Below, piece by piece: positions 56,806-64,000 of a stretch of 64,000 nucleotides of DNA. Source of the stretch: Annulohypoxylon bovei var. microspora. Its lineage: Eukaryota > Ascomycota > Sordariomycetes > Xylariales > Hypoxylaceae. Within the stretch, counting starts at the first letter, position 1. Every line of letters starts with the position of its first letter. The notes beneath the pieces are model-generated. The model did not search any database and was not told where the DNA came from. It saw only the letters and a list, made by a program, of their open reading frames with translations. The DNA lies in contig MU405278.1 of the NCBI GenBank assembly GCA_022836615.1, forward strand, positions 68,492 to 132,491. Reading direction: 5' to 3'. The position numbers and the translations under genes are program-made.

Positions 56806-58030
56806 GGAAATCTGTGAAGTGTCATGGTCTATGTTTGCCAGCAAGGAGTTTGGGAAAAGGGGCGTTAGGATCGGAGACTGCATATCTGGGCGGACTTGTC
56901 TATTAGATCAACAGATACCAAGTTAGGGTCTCTCCCGCAAATAATTTGCTTTTTATTTTGTATTAAATCTTGTTATGGTGATGAAATAAATTACCTATGT
57001 ATCTACTAGATTAACTATGAGCCCTGCTAAGCACTACGACTATGAGTGTTTTGATGTTCAGTGTCGTCGTCGTCAATGTCGTCTTACCTGAGCTAGCTGT
57101 CTTCTTATTTTCCACCGCCGCCATCCCTTTATTTGTCGTCGTTTCCCTGTTCTGAATTCCCCTCATGAATACCCCCTGTAAAAAATTGAACAGTGGACAA
57201 ACGGTGTTTTAATATTGATATAGGGAATTAGTGCAGACAAACAATATTCGTCTCTTTCATGGATACCTAGTTAACTACCTAAGAAAGAACTCACTTCAGA
57301 TAAGCAATGTTTCTCGCCTTGGGTTAATAAGTGACTCACCTCTTGAATAGGCGGGTGCTAATTTTGTAGAAATATCAAATTAAGTGCTTGCTCTCCAGTC
57401 CAGAGAATCGGAACATATTAGGGATTTTCTTCCTAAATAAGTGATAGCTCTTGGATTGGCGAGTTCTGTTTTTCACACCTCGTGAACACGTCCATAACTG
57501 GAATAGTTTGGAATGCTTCTCTCAATCGATCAAGGTCTAGAATTTTCTCTTAGAAAGTCTGGCGAGAATGATCTGAAAAATCGTGATGGGGGTACTCGCC
57601 TATGGACATAAGTGACCCCTTCCTAAATAGGTCGACATGTCTTTCTAAACAGGCGAGAGCTGCTTTTCTTTAGCAGGTCAGCGCTCTCTTTTCTACTCAG
57701 GTAGGTATGTGCTATTCTTTTTAGGATGGCGGGAGCTCCCTATTTAAAGTAGGCAGGAACACAAGTGGCTACTCTCCTAAATAGTCTTAGTTCATCATCA
57801 ACCTCGAGGGTCTTCTCCGATTTTCTTCAATAGGCCATAACACGCGGGTCCTCCCTCTATTAGGGTTGGGAAGGCACACCTCCAGGTTCACAAGTCTCTC
57901 ATATAAATAATCAGAGAACCCTATTCCTAAATTCCAACCTGACCACCTCACCTCACATTTACACAACTCATCAATCTCCAACACCATAACTACTCCATTT
58001 ACACGCGTTCGACCATAAGCAATCGCCACA
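56806..58030. other. Intergenic region with degenerate repeats
   Basis: About 1.2 kb with no supported gene. It contains the repeat tract described separately, then a C-rich leader (CCAACCTGACCACCTCACC) before the gene at 58031. Confidence 0.35.
57321..57780. repeat. Degenerate tandem repeat (CTAAATAGGCGAGAGCT-like unit)
   Basis: Variants such as TTGAATAGGCGGGTGCT, CTAAATAAGTGATAGCT, TTGGATTGGCGAGTTCT, CTAAACAGGCGAGAGCT and TTAGGATGGCGGGAGCT recur every 30-50 bases, separated by T-rich spacers. At least eight copies can be picked out by eye, all strongly diverged. Confidence 0.6.
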
Positions 58031-58442
58031 ATGTCTAACGAGAATGATCGCCGTCACGACTGCGCTTACCAGTGGGAGAAGTTGCAAGTCGCCCTGCTAG
58101 ACTATCTTGACAGACAGAATCATAATCCCGAGGATCCTGATTACTATTGCCCCTTCCATGGTATGCATATGTTACATAGTTTGCGAGTCTTGTGACGTGG
58201 GGTGCTAATGTAATCCGTCAGACCCGATCTATATGACAGCCGTAGCCGCAACCGGTTACTCACCCTCGCTTCTCTATTTACTTTTGATAGTAGGGGATGC
58301 CGATCGCGACGACGATGAGTTGGTGCCCATCTACGTCGACCTCATGGTAGATAGTAAGTCCTAACAGTTCACGATGTAGAGTTCTAGTTGGCTAATTCCA
58401 TAAATTATAGATGTTATCAAGTGGCTTGAGACTACCGAATAA
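58031..58442 (+). CDS. Small orphan protein C (97 residues, three exons)
   Basis: Exons 58031-58160, 58222-58353 and 58411-58442 join in phase. The product begins MSNENDRRHDCAYQWEKLQV after CACAATG. It continues DYYCPFHDPIYMTAVAATGY, a short hydrophobic stretch (SLLYLLLIVGD), then an acidic part and NVIKWLETTE at the end. The introns are 61 and 57 bases, with GTATGC..GTCAG and GTAAGT..TATAG ends and a GCTAAT branch. There is no signal peptide and the family is not recognised. Confidence 0.55.
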
Positions 58443-59260
58443 AGCATGGGAGAGAAGTGAGGGTATGCATTCGGGATCAACAACTTGCAACGGATAAGGA
58501 ACTTTCGCGATTGATTTATGGAAATTCTTAGGTAGATAGACGACTACCTGATCAAGACCCGTTCCCACCTCAATAACTACATTGCGATCTAGTATCTAAT
58601 AGCTTTTCTCGTGATAGTAAACATACCCATGCTAACTCTAGATGATAAATGATGCCGTATCTTGTTGATGTACTTATCGGCGTATCCGTTAATTCAGTTT
58701 GGAACATGAATTGACCTAGGTTTTCTCGATACTACTGTAATTGTGTACCTATATACCTACGTTCGTCGTCGCAGCCCTGGTGTTTGTGCTGCTAGAGTGG
58801 TGAGAGATGGGTGATTTAGGTGGCGTTTGCAAAACTCAGGAAACGACCCCCTTTCGGCACAAAGCAACACTGCTAGTTCGGATTAGAAAAGATACTAAAT
58901 AACTCAAAATGCCATAGAATGATATGAACTGCTTTAATCGATTAAATACGATTATCTGACATGACTTGATCACCTAGGTTGATAAAAGATTAAGAGGTAA
59001 AATTTGGGGCCCTCGGGGTTGTAAGAAGGTCTAGCTCACGTGACACCGCTCACATTTCGTGTTGCTCTGCCAAATTTAGGAAGCCACACCCGAGAATCCC
59101 CCACGTCATTCCATCATTGACCTGATTCCGGACCCATAATTCTCACTCAACCATCCTTCGCATTTCTGTTTCGTTCTATTCTCACTTCACTAAACATTTT
59201 TATTCTTGATCAATTCCAATTCTAGGAGTAAAGTAGCAATACAAACCGCAAACCAACACA
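58443..59260. other. Intergenic region upstream of the POLD4 gene
   Basis: About 820 bases. ACCTAGGT palindromes occur at 58714-58721 and 58972-58979. From 59130 on it is C/T-rich, consistent with the POLD4 leader. No gene was seen. Confidence 0.35.
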
Positions 59261-59950
59261 ATGCCTGCTACCAGACGCTCAGGCAGCAATAACCGCATAC
59301 ACGGAAGGCAGTCGACGCTGTCCTTCAACCACCGGGTCACCAAGCCCGTGCCCAAGCCCACCAAGGACCTGGACTCGAAAACGGCGAAGCAGAGCCCGCT
59401 AGCGGCCCACGTGTCTGTGAAATTAGAAGAGCCGGGTAGCGAAGAGGAACGGGCGATTAAGGATGAGTTTGAGGAGAAACCGATCAAGGACGAATTTGAA
59501 GAGAAGCCCCAGGTTACACAGCCGGAGCCGGAGGTGGAGCCCGAGAAATCCTGGGCGGAGCTGCGCGCGGAGGAGATCACCGATCGCCAGATTTACCAGT
59601 ACTGGCGAAAACTGGAGCTCGAGCGTATAGCCCAGAGGGTCCACCAGGGAGACCTAACCTTGGCGGAGAAGGTGTTGCGATATTGGGATGTCAGCTCGCA
59701 GTATGGGGTTAGTATCTATTCTTCTCTCCCTCTTGTTACGATCGTCGTGGATGAATCTGACGATGTACTTGAATAGCCTTGTATTGGGATGGACCGCATA
59801 AAGCGATGGAAACGGGCTGAAAAGCTAGGTCTCAATCCGCCACTAGAGGTCCTTGCTGTACTAAAGAAGGAAGAGATGAGAGGTACCCAAGATATCGAGA
59901 AGGCACACATGGATATAATCCTCAACTCCACCGCTATTGGCGCCGTCTAA
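59261..59950 (+). CDS. DNA polymerase delta subunit 4 (Cdm1/POLD4)
   Basis: Two exons (59261-59707, 59777-59950) join in phase to 206 residues with donor GTTAGT and acceptor GAATAG. Near the N-terminus RQSTLSFNHRVTKPVPK is a PCNA-interacting box. The middle is acidic and repeats IKDEFEEKP. The conserved C-terminal POLD4 domain includes RVHQGDLTLAEKVLRYWDVS, SQYGPCIGMDRIKRWKRAEK and LGLNPPLEVLAVLKKEE, ending ILNSTAIGAV. The protein is the small accessory subunit of the replicative lagging-strand polymerase. It is convergent with QNG1, leaving only 259 bases between the stops. Confidence 0.92.
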
Positions 59951-60209
59951 GATTGGATGAGGCCGGGTGAAGGTTTACGTCAGATGATTACGTGTACGAT
60001 GGGGGGAGATGGCGGGATATTGCTCTCTTACGAGATTCATGATGCTTTTGCGCTGGCGTTGGGGGACCGTTGATACCTGCTCTGCTAGATTTGCCAAGAC
60101 TCACTTGCATTTGGCTAAGAATACCACGTGATTTTCAACCATCTTCTGCTGCTACTACTCATGATTACCTATGTACAGACCAATATTACAATCCGTCTAT
60201 CCAATTGGC

Positions 60210-61569
60210 CTAATACCAAATACTTCTCGTCCGATGATGCGGCAGGGTCTCTTTCCCTTCTGCTTCCAGCTGCTTCATCGTATCGTACAGGAAAAAGTCG
60301 ATCAGGATAGCATTGACCTTCGCCTCTGGATGCTCGCGTTTAATCTCGCGCTTGAGAAGCTCTACACACCAAATGCTACAAGCTACGTTGTTTCAGCATC
60401 GCTCAAAAACGGAAGTTTACTGGAGTGGAGCCGGGAGAATTGATACTAACCTCTGAGTTGCAATTCATAGTTGCTTCCGCTTTCTACGATATCTCCCCTT
60501 GTCACCATTGCATTCAGCGGTGGGCTGTACCCTATACAGCCCAAGGTAGCTAGAATCTGTGGGACGCGATAGTCGGCAAACATGGTAATCTTGTCGATGT
60601 CCCGGAACTCTCCGTAGTCCTCGCCGTTGAAACAGGCCCAAATATCTGCCACCAAGATCTGGGCGCGCTTGAGGAAGCGGATGGGTTTGCGTCGGTTTTC
60701 AAACCGAAACTCGTCTCTGAAGCAGTCGAAATCCTGCGCGAGTAGGTTCACTAGCCCCGCGGCTGACTTGTTGGCAGCTTCTATGCATTTCGTGAAGCTG
60801 CAGCTGTATTTCTGCAGGGAACCGATGCGCGTTGGCGATGCGTTATTTCCATTTTGCGATGTCGTTTGGGTTAACCTACTTCGTATAGAACCTGCCCTGC
60901 CTCCCTCAGACAAGCAAGCCGTGCTTCCAACAAGGGCATCTCCTCATCCGTACACGATCTGAATACGTACTTCAGAGACTCGAGGTTGCACTCCTCCTCG
61001 TTCTGCCAATAGTGCGGGTCGGTGATGGGGATATCTTGAGATATACATTAATTACGCCTCGTTCAAAGAGTAGGAGGCATCTAAATCAAACTGAAGTTAA
61101 AGGGAAATCCGAATAACAAGTCAGTCAAAGTGCTTATTGCTAAAAACCACTACCCACCTTCTTCCAACGCTCTCTGCAAAGCAGCAACCAAGCTCCAGTA
61201 TCCAGTCCAAGTTTTGTCTCGGTAGGATACAGCAAAACGTTCATCTTCCGGGCGCAAGGACCAGAACGAGAAATTAAGCAGGTCCATGGTGAAGATAAAG
61301 GCGACGGTAGATTCATCTTTGGTCTTGGGGTGTAATTCATGTTCCGACCAACTCTCAGTCGAGAACTCTTTCTGCTTCATCTGCTCATGGATGAAAGCTG
61401 CCGCATTCTTAGTGGCTCTCATATTCAAGGCCACATCGATTGAATTATCATAAACGTATTCGGCGCCCTCCAAGACACCTGTCTCGGGCTCGTCATCTAG
61501 GTTTAGCTTGCCCTGAAAATGCTGCCTCAGGAGAGCAAGGAGCTCTGGGTCTGCCTCGTCATCTGACAT
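60210..61569 (-). CDS. QNG1: Queuosine 5'-phosphate N-glycosylase/hydrolase (queuosine salvage protein)
   Basis: Four exons (61158-61569, 60880-61034, 60451-60811, 60210-60382) join in phase to 366 residues. The protein has the DUF2419 motifs of the queuosine salvage family: MDLLNFSFWSLRPEDERFAV, GYWSLVAALQRALEEG, DIPITDPHYW, FLKRAQILVADIWACFNG, DIDKITMFADYRVPQIL and VNAILIDFFLYDTMKQLEAE, ending HHRTRSIWY. The aspartates in IDFFLYD and the D in MFADYRVPQ are candidate catalytic or ligand residues. The enzyme frees queuine from queuosine 5'-phosphate so that eukaryotes can reuse the base in tRNA position 34. Two donors are weak (GTGGGT, GTAGGT), but the joined protein is conserved across each junction. 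Confidence 0.93.
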
Positions 61570-62551
61570 GATGGCAAACTATACTCGAAGAGACCGGATC
61601 TAAATAGAGATCAGTAGCAGTTGTTTGTGTTTCTCAGGTAAATGTCTTAGACATTGTGGGGGAACTAGAAAGAGCAGTGAAATTGAAGCCCAACCTCAAT
61701 ATATATATGAAGCTGAGATATTGATATGTAGAGGGATTATTAAATCAAATTTCAAAGGTGGTATCTGTGTATCCTGTTCAAATGAAGGAGTAAAATCTCA
61801 GTTTGAAAAAAGGTGTCACGGCTCAAAGAGCTATCAAAGTGCTCTTGAGCTAAAGACCCTTTTTTAGGAGGTAGGGATGATGATCTCTGGGTCCTTAGCC
61901 TTTGAGTCCTCCGTATTGAAAGCACGGGCCATCCAATGATGTACAGCTTACAGCCTGACTTTGGAAATTAATGGGGACGTAAGACATTCAAACCAGTAGC
62001 GTCACTTCCCGTCAGCCCCACGAACACTAAGAACTTCGTACATATGTATGTATCTAGGTACCCTGTACATACAGAAGCTACGACCTGCTAGGTTGGTTGC
62101 CTGCTGCTTGCTTTCTCGAGTGCTCAGCGTCCAGCGTCTAACATTCAGCATTCAGCACTTGCCTAAACTTGCCTACTAACCTTAGAACGTCACTCAAGAT
62201 CCTAAGATCATTTTAGACCTTTCTAGGCCCCGATTGCCCGATTGTGCGAGGTCATACTAGCAAAGACAGCAGGAACGTCACAACATCCTTCTGGCTCCAA
62301 TTGAGCCACTACCATTTGTGCATTCCCCAAAGCTGGCAGCTGCCTCTGTTAACAACTACCATCCATCTTCTCGTCGACTTCCACTTCGCGCGCATTCTAT
62401 TCTTTGATTTCCCCCCATCTCTCTCTCCCCTTTCTCTCCATAACCATTTCTACATCATATTCGTATTCCATCACTTGCAACCCATTACATCATATGTATC
62501 GGCGAAGAGATCACCCCATACAGTGACTTGGGTAGCTAGTAGCTGTTTACT
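61570..62551. promoter_or_regulatory. Divergent intergenic region between QNG1 and UBA2
   Basis: About 980 bases with both promoters. ATATATATATGAAGC near 61700 and a long C/T-rich segment near 62380-62460 (CCCCCCATCTCTCTCTCCCC) are the only marked features. No gene was seen. Confidence 0.35.
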
Positions 62552-64000
62552 ATGGCAGTAGCTCGAGATACCTTTAACTGTCGGTCCCTAGGGCCGACGC
62601 TGCACACTGATGTAAAGAAGGTAGGTTGCCGATTTGCATTATTGCCACGCACAGCACGATCCCATTTTGCGCCATGCATCTCCTTGCAGCTGCGCGCGCA
62701 TCGCGAAAGAACTGTCTTATGCTAAAAGCACTTTGTCACCCTGAACTGTTGCCTTAGCACGTTTGCGCGAGAACACCCCATCCACTCTTCCAAACTACCG
62801 CATGCGCCAGTACTCGCCCTGCTTCGTCTCAACATCATTTAGCCTTCGTACAAGATGGAAATATTCGCGGCTCTCGAGCTCAAATTCGCGCAGCTAACAC
62901 ATGTTTTACAGGCTCGAGTCCTCATGGTTGGTGCCGGTGGCATTGGCTGCGAACTACTAAAAGACCTCGTTAAGACAGGTTTCGGTGAAGTCCACATCGT
63001 CGACCTCGATACGATCGACTTGAGCAATCTAAACCGCCAGTTCCTCTTCCGACAAGAACACATCGGAAAGTCGAAAGCTTTGGTACGAACGGATCGGAGG
63101 CTACATGACACTGTATGTAAAATAATGTACTGATAATTTGAGCAGGTGGCCAAGGAGATAGCAGAAGGATTCAACCCAAATGTCAATATTGTCGCACACC
63201 ACGCAAATATTAAGGACTCGCAATTTCACGTCGAGTGGTTCAGAGGCTTTAAGCTGGTATTCAACGCGTTGGACAACCTCGAGGCGCGACGCCATGTGAA
63301 TAGAATGTGCCTGGCTGCCGATGTTCCTCTGATCGAGAGCGGTACTACGGGATTCAACGGACAAGTCCAAGTGATCAAGAAAGGTGTTACAGCGTGTTAC
63401 GACTGCACCACTAAAGAGGCACCTAAGTCCTTCCCCGTCTGCACGATTCGAAGTACACCAAGTCAACCCATTCATTGCATAGTGTGGAGTAAAAGTTACC
63501 TTCTCAACGAAATCTTCGGTACGAGCGAGGATCAGGCTACCCTTGATATCAGCGAAAATGACGAAAATGCGACGGAAATCGCCGAACTGAAAAAGGAGGC
63601 CGAGGCGTTGAGGATGATTAGAGAATCGGTTGGCACGGAGCAATTCTCTCGGCTGTTATTCGACAAGGTATTCGATGCAGATATTACCCGCCTGCTCTCC
63701 ATGAAGGATATGTGGAAGTCAAGAGAACCACCCAAGCCTATCGAATACAGGACGCTGGTGGGTCAAGCATCCGAGGCCATCGCATCCAAGGACAGGGTCC
63801 TCAAGGATGGGCAGCGCGTATGGACGTTAGAAGAGAACCTAGTAGTTTTCAACGATAGTCTAGACCGCTTGAGCAAGCGAATGATGAAGCTGTTGGCGGC
63901 GTGTAGCGAGGGCTCACCAAAGCCTACTATCATTTTCGACAAAGATGACGAGGACACACTTGACTTCGTCGCTGCAAGTGCCAACATTCGATCACACATC
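62552..64000 (+). CDS. UBA2: SUMO-activating enzyme subunit Uba2 (5' part, runs off the window)
   Basis: Exons 62552-62620, 62912-63082 and 63146 to the right edge join in phase, giving 365 visible residues of a protein usually over 600 long. The start MAVARDTFNCRSLGPTL matches the family. The adenylation domain has the nucleotide loop MVGAGGIGCELLKDLVKTGF, then DLDTIDLSNLNRQFLFRQEH and NALDNLEARRHVNRMC. A zinc ligand pair (CYDC) and the catalytic cysteine in FPVCTIRSTPSQPIHCI follow. With Aos1 it activates SUMO and passes it to Ubc9 in the nucleus. An alternative ATG at 62855 inside intron 1 would replace the first exon but lacks the conserved N-terminus. Confidence 0.95.

Noticed and set aside
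62855..63133. ATG at 62855 as the UBA2 start
   Set aside because: It would replace the conserved N-terminus (MAVARDTFNCRSLGP) that a normal GT..AG intron joins in phase to the same exon.

Overview
This window is nuclear DNA from a filamentous ascomycete (Pezizomycotina, most likely Sordariomycetes). The basis is short GT..AG introns with CTAAC/CTAAT branch sites, compact intron-split genes, CACAATG-type start contexts, and gene families such as Cnl2/NKP2, a LaeA-like methyltransferase, GH72 glucanosyltransferase, septin Cdc10 and QNG1. All splice models were worked out by hand from reading frame, splice phase and family knowledge. No search was run.

1-7.5 kb: a clipped basic protein, an Eaf3-type chromodomain gene that lacks its MRG half, then two inner-kinetochore (CCAN) genes, Nkp2/Cnl2 and CENP-Q/Fta7. 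A secretory membrane protein gene lies between the two, and an uncharacterised basic protein follows. 7.5-17.5 kb: a secreted Ser/Thr-rich wall-type protein, the cobalamin-independent methionine synthase gene (3 exons) and a tRNA-Lys(CTT). 18-27.3 kb: a 1089-residue disordered protein with a cysteine-rich N-terminus, a polytopic membrane protein and a LaeA-like methyltransferase.

27-42 kb is gene-poor and looks accessory. It holds a short C2H2 transcription factor (32.5 kb). It also holds a minus-strand block (37.5-42 kb) with an intron-rich orphan gene that I could join through nine exons in consistent phase, a second decayed-looking orphan gene, TATA boxes with pyrimidine-rich leaders, and several minisatellites.

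43-54.6 kb is core genome: a GNAT acetyltransferase, Ski8/Rec14, mitochondrial ribosomal protein bL32m, septin Cdc10, guanylate kinase and a GPI-anchored GH72 beta-1,3-glucanosyltransferase. 55-58.5 kb holds three small intron-split orphan genes and a degenerate repeat tract. 59-64 kb returns to core genes: DNA polymerase delta subunit 4 (with a PCNA-binding box), queuosine salvage hydrolase QNG1, and the 5' part of UBA2 (SUMO E1), which runs off the right edge.

The core genes serve chromosome segregation and replication, SUMO activation, RNA surveillance and meiosis, translation, one-carbon metabolism and wall building. They do not form one pathway. No CRISPR array, complete transposon or secondary-metabolite cluster was recognised.
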